Origin: Gemmobacter serpentinus
GTDB lineage: Bacteria > Pseudomonadota > Alphaproteobacteria > Rhodobacterales > Rhodobacteraceae
DNA: 64,000 nucleotides
Reading direction: 5' to 3'
Assembly: GCF_008973825.1 (NCBI RefSeq)
Contig: NZ_WCHR01000019.1
Coordinates: forward strand, 1-64,000
The notes below the pieces were generated by a model. That model was not told the origin of the DNA. It saw nothing but the letters and a program-made list of their open reading frames with translations, and made no database searches. The translations under genes and the position numbers were made by a program. Shown one piece after another: positions 16,271 to 23,410 of the stretch. The stretch's first letter is position 1. Each line of letters opens with the position of its first letter.

Positions 16271-17217
16271 TGAACGCGCTCGCCTTTCCCGGCTCGATCC
16301 CCGATCCTGCGCAGGCGGCCGAGATCCGCCTGCGTGTCCTCAGCCTCGGCGCCGGCGTCCAGTCGACCACGCTCGCCCTCATGGCTGCCCATGGCGAGAT
16401 CGGCCCGATGCCGGATTGCGCGATCTTCGCGGACACCGGCTGGGAGCCGAACGCGGTCTATGAGCATCTTGCCTGGCTGGGATCGCCGAATGTCCTGCCA
16501 TTCCCCATCCATATCGTCTCGGCCGGGGATATCCGCGCCGATCTGCTCACCGGCGCACGCGGCGAGCGGTGGGCCTCGATCCCCGCCTTCACACGCACGG
16601 TCGCGCCCGCTGGGACTGAACTACCCGTCTATGATGAAGACGAGAACGGCGAACCCGTCATTGTCGGTTCCCGCGTCCTGGCAGGTGAGCGGATCAGCAT
16701 TGGCATGATCCGCCGCCAATGCACCAAGGACTACAAGATCACCCCAATCCGGCGGAAGGTGCGCGAACTCCTTGGCATTGCGGGGCGCCGCTCGCCCGGA
16801 TCGCCAGTCGCCGAGCAATGGATCGGGATTTCTCTCGACGAGGCGTTGCGCATGAAGCCCTCGTTTGAGGACTGGCAGGTCAACCGCTGGCCCCTGATCG
16901 AACGGGGCATGACCCGCCAGGACTGCCTGCGCTGGCTGGAGCGGCATGGCTATCCTCTCCTGCCCAAGAGCGCCTGCATCGGCTGCCCGTTCCATTCCAA
17001 TGCCTATTGGCGGCATATGCGTGACCACGATCCCGAAGGGTGGACCGATGCCGTGTCGGTCGATGCCGCCATCCGCACGGGCTTCCGGGGCATTCGCGGC
17101 GAGGTCTATCTTCACCGTTCCGCCGTCCCGCTCGATCTGGCCGATCTTTCGACAGCCGCCGATCATGGCCAGCTCGACCTCTGGCCGAACGAATGCGAGG
17201 GCATGTGCGGGGTGTGA
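16267..17217 (+). CDS. PP-loop ATPase, PAPS-reductase-like
   Basis: The 316-residue protein carries the adenine nucleotide alpha-hydrolase P-loop SLGAGVQSTT at residues ~26-35 and downstream segments FADTGWEPNAVYEHL and IRRQCTKDYKI typical of PAPS-reductase/3'-phosphoadenylylsulfate reductase relatives. Cysteines in RRQC, SACIGCPFHS and CEGMC near the C-terminus could bind a Fe-S cluster or zinc. True sulfate assimilation is unlikely in a mobile element: DndC, which installs phosphorothioate in DNA, and tRNA thiolases share this fold, so nucleic-acid modification is an attractive but unproven idea. The start overlaps the ardC stop by 4 nt, so both proteins come from one mRNA under leader A. 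Confidence 0.75.
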   Translation: MMNALAFPGSIPDPAQAAEIRLRVLSLGAGVQSTTLALMAAHGEIGPMPDCAIFADTGWEPNAVYEHLAWLGSPNVLPFPIHIVSAGDIRADLLTGARGERWASIPAFTRTVAPAGTELPVYDEDENGEPVIVGSRVLAGERISIGMIRRQCTKDYKITPIRRKVRELLGIAGRRSPGSPVAEQWIGISLDEALRMKPSFEDWQVNRWPLIERGMTRQDCLRWLERHGYPLLPKSACIGCPFHSNAYWRHMRDHDPEGWTDAVSVDAAIRTGFRGIRGEVYLHRSAVPLDLADLSTAADHGQLDLWPNECEGMCGV

Positions 17218-17241
17218 CTGCTGAAACTCGCCGATGCACAT

Positions 17242-17266
17242 AGCCGGATTTCCGGCTTTGCGATTT
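17242..17266 (+). terminator. Terminator-like hairpin after the PP-loop gene
   Basis: Arms AGCCGG and CCGGCT (17242-17257) around an ATTT loop, followed by TTGCGATTTT. It lies 25 bp after the stop and just before leader B. Confidence 0.55.
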
Positions 17267-17276
17267 TCCGGCTCGC

Positions 17277-17372
17277 AGCGCCGCCCTTCTGGAGACAGAG
17301 GGCGGCGCTTTGGGTCGTGGCGGGTTGGGTGCCGGGAGAGAGGCTCCCGGCGGCCCGCCACGGAGAACGCAG
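17277..17372 (+). ncRNA. Structured leader B (AGAGG-loop type)
   Basis: First hairpin: AGCGCCGCCCT (17277-17287) with AGGGCGGCGCT (17299-17309), perfect 11 bp. Second hairpin: outer stem GTGGCGGG (17317-17324) with CCCGCCAC (17354-17361), perfect 8 bp; inner stem GCCGGGAG (17331-17338) with CTCCCGGC (17344-17351), perfect 8 bp, closing AGAGG. GGAG follows immediately at 17362-17365, 7 bases before the ATG. This is the best-paired copy; several positions differ from leader A on both strands of the stem, i.e. compensatory changes. Confidence 0.85.
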
Positions 17373-17759
17373 ATGCCTGCTATTCAGTCACCCACGCCCC
17401 TGAAAACCTTCCTCATCTGCCATGGCGCCGAGAACGAGTTCTGGCTGTGCAAGGCCGCGGACCGGAATCATGCCGTCGAGCAGTTTGAAGCCGCCGCGAC
17501 GGACGGCGACATCAACGAGGTATTCGAGTGCGTCCCCGCCATGAACCGCTACTTCGTCCGCCAGCGGCGGGCGATGTGGGTCTGCTTCGTCCAGGAGGTC
17601 GAAGCAGAGGATGAGGATGCCGCGGTCGATGCCTTCTACCAAGGGTTCGATCCGCAGCACTTCTTCATAGAGGGCGCCCTTCAACACGCTGATCATGGCC
17701 CCGCCACGGTCTTCGACCGGCGGGAATACCCGAACGCGAATGTTGCCGAGGCCGACTGA
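17373..17759 (+). CDS. Conserved-looking hypothetical protein
   Basis: The 128-residue product is acidic, with an AADRNHAVEQFEAAATDGDINEVFECVP segment and a later EVEAEDEDAAVDAFYQGF repeat of similar design, possibly two alpha/beta half-domains. I do not recognise the family. The start at 17373 is fixed by the GGAG of leader B; an earlier in-frame start at 17310 lies inside the leader hairpin. It has its own structured leader and is followed by another (leader C), so it appears to be an independently controlled unit. Confidence 0.75.
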   Translation: MPAIQSPTPLKTFLICHGAENEFWLCKAADRNHAVEQFEAAATDGDINEVFECVPAMNRYFVRQRRAMWVCFVQEVEAEDEDAAVDAFYQGFDPQHFFIEGALQHADHGPATVFDRREYPNANVAEAD

Positions 17760-17798
17760 CGAGCTGTTCCAAAGCTGAATAGCCCGTGTCCTTGCGAC

Positions 17799-17896
17799 AG
17801 CGCTGCCCTCTTAGAGTAAGAGGGCGGCGCTTCGCTTCGTGACGGGTTGGAGGTCGAGAGAGAGGCTCACGACCGCCCGTCGCGGAGATGACCACC
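17799..17896 (+). ncRNA. Structured leader C (AGAGG-loop type) before the ParB-like gene
   Basis: First hairpin: AGCGCTGCCCTCTTA (17799-17813) pairs with TAAGAGGGCGGCGCT (17817-17831), 15 bp with one G-T pair. Second: outer stem GTGACGGG (17839-17846) with CCCGTCGC (17876-17883), inner stem GGTCG (17852-17856) with CGACC (17870-17874), one A-A mismatch, then GAG/CTC closing AGAGG. GGAG at 17884-17887. Aligning the leaders places the start codon at 17897 (9 bases after GGAG) rather than the ATG touching GGAG at 17888. Confidence 0.85.
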
Positions 17897-20050
17897 ATGG
17901 CCCGAGCTGCCAAGAAAAAGAAGCCCGCCCTTCAGATGATCGAGTTCTCGCGGGCGCGCGATATTCCGTTCAACCGCATCCGACTGTCGGATAGCAACGT
18001 CCGCGAGATCGACGTGGAGGCCGGCCTGGACGACCTGACCCATGACATCGACCGGCGGGAAGATCTCGTGCAAGGTCTCAATGTCCGCGCCGTATTCGAC
18101 GAGGACGGCAATGAGACCGGCGATTTCGAGACACCCGCAGGCGGCCGCCGCTACAGGTCCATCGCGCGCCTTGTGGAAGCCGGTCGCTTCCCGGCCGAAG
18201 GGCTTGTGCCTTGCATCGTCAAGAAGGCCGACGCCAAGACCTCGGCCGTCGACGACTCGCTGGCCGAGAACCTGCTGCGCCTCGCCCTGCATCCGCTCGA
18301 CCAGTTCAAGGCGTTCAAGCGGATGTTCGACATGGGCATGTCGAAGGAGGAGATCGCCGACGCCTGGCGGACCACGCCGCGCTACATCATGCAGCGTCTG
18401 CGCCTCGCCACCGTCGCGCCGACACTACACGATGCCTATGCGCGCAACGAGATGACGCTGGCGATGCTGGAAGCCTTCACCGTCAACCCCGACCACGAGC
18501 GCCAGCATCAGGTCTGGGAGCGCATCAGCACGTCGTGGCAGAAGGAGCCCTGGCAGATCCGCAATATGCTGACCGAGACCACGGTTCCGGCCGCCGATAA
18601 GCGCGCCCGCTTTATCGGCGTCGAAGCCTATGAGACAGCGGGCGGCCCGGTGCTGCGCGACCTCTTCTCCGAGGAAAACGGCGGCTGGTTGCAGGACGTC
18701 ACGCTCCTCGACCGCCTGGTCGACGAGAAGCTGCGCGCCATTGCCGACGAGATCGCCGGTCAAGGCTGGAAGTGGATCGACGCGGCGGTCGAGCTGCCCT
18801 ACGGCCACACCAACGGCCTGCGCAAGCTGGCCGGTGTGACCCAGGAACTGACCGAAGAGGAGCGCGCCACGCGCGAGGCGCTGCGCGACGAGTATGACGA
18901 ACTCGAAGCCAAGTATGCCGAAGCCGACGACCTCCCCGATGAGGCCGATCAGCGTCTCGGGGAGATCGAGGCCGAGCTGGAAGCCTTCGAGAACCGGCCC
19001 GTCACCTTCGCGCCGGAAGACATCGCCCGTGCCGGTGTTTTCGTCAGTATCGGCCGCGAGGGCGAGTTGATCGTCAGCAGCGGCTACGTCCGCCGCGAGG
19101 ATGAGCAACCCGAGACGGTCGATGGCGAGGATGCCGGAGAGGGCGCGGACCCGTCCGACCCTGATGCCGTGCAGCGCGCCGTCATCACTGTCGGCGGCGA
19201 GCCGGTCCCGGACGCCGACGAGGAAGAGGACGATGCTGTCAAACCGCTGCCCGAGCGGCTGGTGACGGACCTGACCGCATGGCGGACGCTGGCGCTGCGC
19301 AATGCGCTCGCCGAGAATCCGCACGTCGCCATGACGGCCCTGCTGCACAAGCTGGTTCTCGATACCTTCGAGCGCACGTCCACCTCGGGAACGAGCCTTT
19401 ATGCCGCCGTGCGTCACATCTATCTCCCGGCCGATGCGACCGGGCTCGCGGACAGTGCCGCCGCGAAGATGATCGACGAACGCGCGGACGCCTGGCGGGG
19501 CGACATTCCCTCCGGTGATGACGACAGGCTCTGGGGCTGGATCGACGGCCTCGACGATGCCAGCCGCCTGGCGCTGCTCGCCCATGGCGTCAGCTTCGGC
19601 GTCAACGCGCTCTATGAGCGGCCGAACCCCTATTCGGGGAATGGCATCTCGCAGCACGGTCTCGACCGCCGCATGGCCGAGGCCGAACGGCTGGCGCAGG
19701 CCACCGGCCTCGATCTTGTCGAAGCCGGCTGGAAACCCACGGTCGAGAACTACCTCGGCCGCGTGACCAAGACTCGCATCCTCGAAGCGGTGCGTGAAGG
19801 CGCCGGCGATCGCGCGGCCGATCTCATCGCGCATCTCAAGAAGGGCGACATGGCGAAGGAGGCCGAGCGGCTTCTGGCCGATACCGGCTGGCTGCCGGAG
19901 CCGCTGCGCCCCACCGTGGACGCGCAGGCCGTGGATGGCTCAGCCGATCAGGACGAGAATGGCATGGCGTTGCCCGATTTCCTCGCCGGTGACGATGAGA
20001 ACGCGGCCGATGCCGCCGACGATCCGGTGGCCTTGGTCGCCGCCGAGTGA
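17897..20050 (+). CDS. ParB/Spo0J-domain protein
   Basis: The 717-residue protein starts at 17897, chosen by leader alignment. Residues ~15-100 form the ParB N-terminal domain (IPFNRIRLSDSNVREI, ETPAGGRRYRSIARLVEAG, LVPCIVKK), followed by an HTH-like DNA-binding region (LAENLLRLALHPLDQFKAFKRMFDMGMSKEEIADAWRTTPRYIMQRLRLA). The remaining ~500 residues are acidic and not typical of a partition ParB, which is only about 300 residues. Such long ParB-like proteins are common in alphaproteobacterial ICEs. It could take part in element stability or act as a regulator; there is no adjacent parA, since the ParA gene lies 19 kb away near repA. A strong terminator follows. Confidence 0.85.
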   Translation: MARAAKKKKPALQMIEFSRARDIPFNRIRLSDSNVREIDVEAGLDDLTHDIDRREDLVQGLNVRAVFDEDGNETGDFETPAGGRRYRSIARLVEAGRFPAEGLVPCIVKKADAKTSAVDDSLAENLLRLALHPLDQFKAFKRMFDMGMSKEEIADAWRTTPRYIMQRLRLATVAPTLHDAYARNEMTLAMLEAFTVNPDHERQHQVWERISTSWQKEPWQIRNMLTETTVPAADKRARFIGVEAYETAGGPVLRDLFSEENGGWLQDVTLLDRLVDEKLRAIADEIAGQGWKWIDAAVELPYGHTNGLRKLAGVTQELTEEERATREALRDEYDELEAKYAEADDLPDEADQRLGEIEAELEAFENRPVTFAPEDIARAGVFVSIGREGELIVSSGYVRREDEQPETVDGEDAGEGADPSDPDAVQRAVITVGGEPVPDADEEEDDAVKPLPERLVTDLTAWRTLALRNALAENPHVAMTALLHKLVLDTFERTSTSGTSLYAAVRHIYLPADATGLADSAAAKMIDERADAWRGDIPSGDDDRLWGWIDGLDDASRLALLAHGVSFGVNALYERPNPYSGNGISQHGLDRRMAEAERLAQATGLDLVEAGWKPTVENYLGRVTKTRILEAVREGAGDRAADLIAHLKKGDMAKEAERLLADTGWLPEPLRPTVDAQAVDGSADQDENGMALPDFLAGDDENAADAADDPVALVAAE

Positions 20051-20102
20051 CGCGCACCAGCGGGGCGGTCTCGGTCGCCCCGCTTACTCCCCACCCCATA
20101 TA

Positions 20103-20130
20103 GGCTCGGCCCCGGCCGGGCCTTTTTTTT
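20103..20130 (+). terminator. Strong rho-independent terminator directly before a ribosome binding site
   Basis: GGCTCGGC pairs with GCCGGGCC (stem of about 8-9 bp with one G-T), followed by eight T residues (20123-20130). CAGGAG, the ribosome binding site of the next gene, follows at once. The gene at 20145 can therefore only be expressed by read-through, or from RNA that starts in the hairpin region. Confidence 0.85.
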
Positions 20131-20144
20131 CAGGAGACAGGATC

Positions 20145-20474
20145 ATGCCATCCGACAACCATCCCAACCCCGGCCAGCCCATTCCTCAGACTGTTCATGT
20201 CGCCCTTTATGAACATCGCTATGGAACCGATGTGCGCGCTTTTCTCGACAGCGAAGAGGCGATGCACTGGCGCACAGAGATCGCCAAAGAATGGTGGACT
20301 GACGCCTTCGATGACGATCTGCCGCCCGACGACCAGATCGGCGACGTGTATTTCGAGCGCATGTTGGAGCGCGACGAGTTCTTTTGGACGAAGGCGTGTG
20401 AAATCAAACGCGATCCTCCTGATTCCACCGATCCGGACAGCCCCGTTCCAAGCGCCGATGGTGGTGGCGCATGA
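20145..20474 (+). CDS. Hypothetical acidic protein
   Basis: The 109-residue product starts after CAGGAGACAGGATC. It is acidic, with no signal peptide or membrane segment. Notable segments are VALYEHRYGTDVRAFLDSEEA and DDDLPPDDQIGDVYFERMLERDEFFW. I do not recognise the family. It overlaps the next gene by 4 nt and sits immediately behind a strong terminator. Confidence 0.7.
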   Translation: MPSDNHPNPGQPIPQTVHVALYEHRYGTDVRAFLDSEEAMHWRTEIAKEWWTDAFDDDLPPDDQIGDVYFERMLERDEFFWTKACEIKRDPPDSTDPDSPVPSADGGGA

Positions 20475-20770
20475 TCATGACGGTTGATGAAATCTTCGCT
20501 GACGACCGCCGCAACCCTCCCATGGAGCGATCGCTTCCGTGGGAGGAAACGCGCGGCGGCGTCACCGTCTTCGTGGAGCCGAAGCCTCATTGGGCCGAGG
20601 ACATGCGCGCCTTCCGGCTCGATAGGTGCGAATATTGCCGCTATGCGGACTGGAGCGCGCACGGCGCCCGGACACGGTTCTACGGTCATATCGACACGTC
20701 CGGCGACGACGTGATGATGGAGGCTCGGGCAATTATCGCCCGCGAGATCGCCGATGGGCTATGGGACTGA
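20471..20770 (+). CDS. Hypothetical protein with Cys pair
   Basis: The 99-residue product has a CEYCRYADWSAHGARTRFYGH segment; the C-x-x-C pair and following His could bind a metal, but no named family is evident. Translation is coupled to the upstream gene through ATGA overlap. MIM start could alternatively be the Met two codons on. Confidence 0.65.
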   Translation: MIMTVDEIFADDRRNPPMERSLPWEETRGGVTVFVEPKPHWAEDMRAFRLDRCEYCRYADWSAHGARTRFYGHIDTSGDDVMMEARAIIAREIADGLWD

Positions 20771-21197
20771 GCAGCCCTTACGCCTGTGCCTGGCGCAGAC
20801 CGGGCCATCGGGGTATCGCCGCGCAGCCAGCGACGGATCGAGGTCCAGCGTCACCATTGCGCCGTCAGCTTCTCGCAGCGGGACAGCGGATTCCATCTCC
20901 AGCCTGAAACACATCCTGAAGATCAGCCCGGCAACGAGGCTGGCGCGGCGGGGCATCTATGACGGGATTCCCGGCATCCTGTCAGAGGCGAAGCACCACC
21001 CCCGCTTCCATTCGCGAACCTTGGTCCGACCGTCTCTTTGTCAATCAACCCACGAGGGGTCGGCTTACGCGAGCGTGCCGCCCTCGCGGATTCGGACGAG
21101 CCGAACGCGCGAGGGTGATTGCAGATCCGGTCGGACACTTCGGGCGCCTGTCGCGCGGGGGATGGTCCCCCGCCTCCCAAGACAGGAGCCGGAACCC
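20771..21197 (+). promoter_or_regulatory. Noncoding stretch with ATGGT-loop leader hairpin
   Basis: This 427-base gap has no gene I can support: open frames on both strands lack initiation signals. Its right part is a structured leader. CGCGAG and CTCGCG arms pair near 21071-21096 after a GTCGGCTTACGCGA motif that recurs in the leader at 34180-34220. Then GCGGGGG (21155-21161) and CCCCCGC (21167-21173) close an ATGGT pentaloop, 25 bases before the next start codon. The same ATGGT hairpin occurs before ssb (33263-33283). Confidence 0.6.
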
Positions 21198-21362
21198 ATG
21201 TCCTATGCAGATGCCACCGCCTTCGCCGCCAGCCTCGCCACCACGCTGATGGTTTCCATCGTCGTGTTTCAGGCCGGAGATGGAACCCACTCCGCCATGC
21301 CGGCCGACGAGTTCGACGGCGACGAGGAGATGGTGAAGCTGGAACTCGATCCGTGGAGCTGA
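21198..21362 (+). CDS. Small hypothetical protein, 54 residues
   Basis: Starts with AGGAG 9 bases upstream and is preceded by a structured leader like that of ssb, which argues it is real. The N-terminal half (ATAFAASLATTLMVSIVVFQ) is hydrophobic enough for one membrane helix; the C-terminal half is acidic (ADEFDGDEEMVKLELDPWS). No family recognised. Confidence 0.55.
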   Translation: MSYADATAFAASLATTLMVSIVVFQAGDGTHSAMPADEFDGDEEMVKLELDPWS

Positions 21363-21537
21363 GGCGCGAAAGCGCCTCACTCCCAAGGCCCGGTGCCCAA
21401 GCGCAGTCGGGCCTTCTCCCGACAATCGCCGCCGATTGCCGCTTGCGTGCCGGACGGCATTGCGATCTCGACCCGCATCGGAAAGAACCGTCGGCGATCA
21501 CGCCGATTTCGCTCCATCAAGATGAAAGCCATTCGCC

Positions 21538-21906
21538 ATGCTCAGCCATATTGTCGTTTCCATTCTGCTCTGCACGGCGTCATGCGAACCGGCCGAAATC
21601 CGCGTCTGGGACGGCGATTCCATTCGCTTGGGCACGACGCGGCAATCTGAGGCCGTCCGGATCTTCAACATCGACGCCCCCGAGATCGAGGGGCAATGCG
21701 CGTATGAAACCGACCTCGCGCTGCAATCGAAGATCAGGCTGGCCGAGCTTCTGAAAGGCCAGCGGATCGAAATCCTGCACCAGGGAACCGACCGCTATGG
21801 CCGGACCCTGGCGGCGATCCGCGTCGAGGGACGAGACGTCGGAGACATTCTCGTCAGCGAGGGACTGGCCCGAACCTGGGCGGGACGCCGCGAACCGTGG
21901 TGCTGA
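21538..21906 (+). CDS. Secreted thermonuclease-like (SNase) protein
   Basis: The 122-residue product starts with a short signal peptide (MLSHIVVSILLCTASCEPA). It then shows the staphylococcal nuclease core: VWDGDSIRL (metal-binding Asp), VRIFNIDAPEIEGQC (catalytic Arg and Glu region), and TDRYGRTLAAI with the second catalytic Arg, ending SEGLARTW. Length is short but typical of SNase domains on mobile elements. A Cys in SCEPA after the hydrophobic stretch could make it a lipoprotein. A periplasmic or secreted nuclease on an ICE may degrade DNA or assist mating, but its role is not known. Confidence 0.85.
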   Translation: MLSHIVVSILLCTASCEPAEIRVWDGDSIRLGTTRQSEAVRIFNIDAPEIEGQCAYETDLALQSKIRLAELLKGQRIEILHQGTDRYGRTLAAIRVEGRDVGDILVSEGLARTWAGRREPWC

Positions 21907-22004
21907 TCCACCCCGACAACAGGAGAGTGAGAGGGTGGGTCGGTTGGCCGTGACGGGTTGCAGGTGGAAGAGAGGCTTCCGCCGCCCGTCGTGGAGCAAA
22001 CCCC
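21905..22004 (+). ncRNA. Structured leader D (AGAGG-loop type)
   Basis: First hairpin: GATCCACCC (21905-21913) with GGGTGGGTC (21933-21941), one G-T. Second: outer stem GTGACGGG (21950-21957) with CCCGTCGT (21985-21992), two G-T pairs; inner stem GGTGGAAG (21963-21970) with CTTCCGCC (21976-21983), one G-T, closing AGAGG (21971-21975). GGAG follows at 21993-21996, 8 bases before the start. Stem sequences differ from leaders A-C yet still pair. Confidence 0.85.
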
Positions 22005-22562
22005 ATGACCCTTTCCCACCACCCCGGTTTTACCCTGGTCGGCGACGTCATCACGCGCGAGGTGTTGCCCCGGCTGCGCTACGCCCAAAAGCTGCCGTTG
22101 CGCCTCTCCTGCATGGGCACGGCCGGTTACGAGGGCCTCGACGAGGCCGATGAATTCGACCGCACGGTCGTCATCGGTCAATCCGCATCCGCCGAAGAAG
22201 CCATGATCCTTGCCAGCCAGCGCGTCGCGCGCGGCGACATTCGTGTCAGCGCGGACGACACGCTGCGCTTTCACCCGCGTATCGTCGTCATTCAGGACGG
22301 CGATCTCGGCCTGGTTCTCGGTGGCGAGATCCGGGCAGGAATCGTCCTCTGGCAGCAGCCCGTCGTCTCCGACGTGGAGGCCCGCCGCATCATCACCGAA
22401 GCCAGCCGCTTGCGCGGGCTGGCCTTCGCCGCCTCCGGTCGGGTCGATCACAGCGCAGCCCGCGATCATCGTTATCGCGCCAGCCTGCTCGAGGCCCGAC
22501 TGGTCGATCCCTACTGGCGCGAGACCGCGGCGGAGCTTCTCCATCTGCCCCAGGCCGCCTGA
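22005..22562 (+). CDS. Conserved-looking hypothetical protein
   Basis: The 185-residue product has no recognised family. Segments such as MGTAGYEGLDEADEFDRTVVIGQSASAEEAM, VVIQDGDLGLVLGGEIRAGIVLWQQPVVSDVEARRI and a basic C-terminal half suggest a cytosolic alpha/beta protein. It is led by structured leader D and followed by a terminator-like hairpin, so it looks like a single-gene unit. Confidence 0.7.
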   Translation: MTLSHHPGFTLVGDVITREVLPRLRYAQKLPLRLSCMGTAGYEGLDEADEFDRTVVIGQSASAEEAMILASQRVARGDIRVSADDTLRFHPRIVVIQDGDLGLVLGGEIRAGIVLWQQPVVSDVEARRIITEASRLRGLAFAASGRVDHSAARDHRYRASLLEARLVDPYWRETAAELLHLPQAA

Positions 22563-22581
22563 CACCTTCTTCCACATCTTC

Positions 22582-22610
22582 GCCCGGCCGCGCGCCGGGC
22601 TTTCTCGTTT
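22582..22610 (+). terminator. Terminator-like hairpin directly before a ribosome binding site
   Basis: GCCCGGC (22582-22588) and GCCGGGC (22594-22600) form a perfect 7-bp stem followed by TTTCTCGTTT, then CAGGAG of the next gene. The design is the same as at 20103-20136. Confidence 0.75.
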
Positions 22611-22622
22611 CAGGAGTCCGAC

Positions 22623-23069
22623 ATGGCTAACTATTTCACCCATTTCTCCTGCCTGCTCGACGTAGGCACCCCGGAAAACGCCGCCCGCGCGCTCGACCTC
22701 TACAACGCACTTTCAGAGGAAAACGCTGCCGAAGACCCTCCCTCGGAAGGATTCATTCTGTCGATCCAGCCTGAGCATGGCGGCACCCAGCTCTGGATGC
22801 GCGACGATGAGACCGGCGATCCCGAGCATGTGATCCAGTTCGTAAAACGCTGCGCGGCCGCGTTCGGCCTGTCGGGCCTCTGGGGCTTCCAGTATGCGAC
22901 CGCCTGCTCGCAAGCCAGGGTCAACGCCTTCGGTGGTGGCGCGCATGCCCTCGATCTCGCCACCGGCGAGACCGTGGACTGGATCTATAGCGGCAGCTGG
23001 CTGGAGATCGTCCTGGACGGAGGTGATCCCTATGCCTTCTGTAATGGGGCCAGTGCAGTCAATGGGTAA
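22623..23069 (+). CDS. Conserved-looking hypothetical protein
   Basis: The 148-residue product (starts ANYFTHFSCLLDVGTPENAARAL) has no recognised family. FILSIQPEHGGTQLWMRDDETGDPEHVIQFVKRCAAAFGLSGLWGFQYATACS is a well-formed alpha/beta segment. Its last ~10 residues (FCNGASAVNG) lie at the left border of the IS110-type element, so the natural C-terminus may have been replaced by IS sequence. Confidence 0.7.
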   Translation: MANYFTHFSCLLDVGTPENAARALDLYNALSEENAAEDPPSEGFILSIQPEHGGTQLWMRDDETGDPEHVIQFVKRCAAAFGLSGLWGFQYATACSQARVNAFGGGAHALDLATGETVDWIYSGSWLEIVLDGGDPYAFCNGASAVNG

Positions 23070-23410
23070 TATTCAACAAAAGGCCCCCTCGAGGCTGAGC
23101 GCTTCGAGGGCATGGCTAGGCGGAACGGATAAGTCCTGGCGGTCACCCCCTCTGGCGCTTTCGATACCGTTCCATCGATTGTGATCCTACACCGGTTCGC
23201 GCTTCTGTCCGTGGTCGACGCAGTGGTCGCCAACTTGATGCTGGTTCAAAGCGGTCTCCGCGCGCCTATCTGAGATACGTGCTCGGAGCAGAAGCTTCGG
23301 CTACAAGGCATCGGGCGGCGTCGTCGGAAACCGCGTCCTGGTGAGGACCTCGATGGCCGGTTTTCAGGTCGGCCAGTTCGTTGTTTTCAGTCGCGGCAAC
23401 TTGGCTGGCT
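23070..23410 (-). ncRNA. Candidate bridge RNA region of the IS110-type element
   Basis: This gene-free 3' end of the element should hold the bridge (seeker) RNA if the element behaves like characterised IS110/IS1111 recombinases, whose noncoding ends specify donor and target DNA. A stem CCCTCGA (around 23087) with TCGAGGG (around 23102) is visible, but I cannot fold the whole region or define target-binding loops. Call rests on family knowledge and position. Confidence 0.45.

Noticed and set aside
16267-17217. True PAPS reductase (cysH) for sulfate assimilation
   Set aside because: No sulfur-assimilation neighbours, different Cys pattern and location in an ICE accessory operon.
20759-20956. 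65-codon minus-strand frame in the gap after 20770
   Set aside because: No ribosome binding site, no family similarity, and it overlaps the end of a supported gene.
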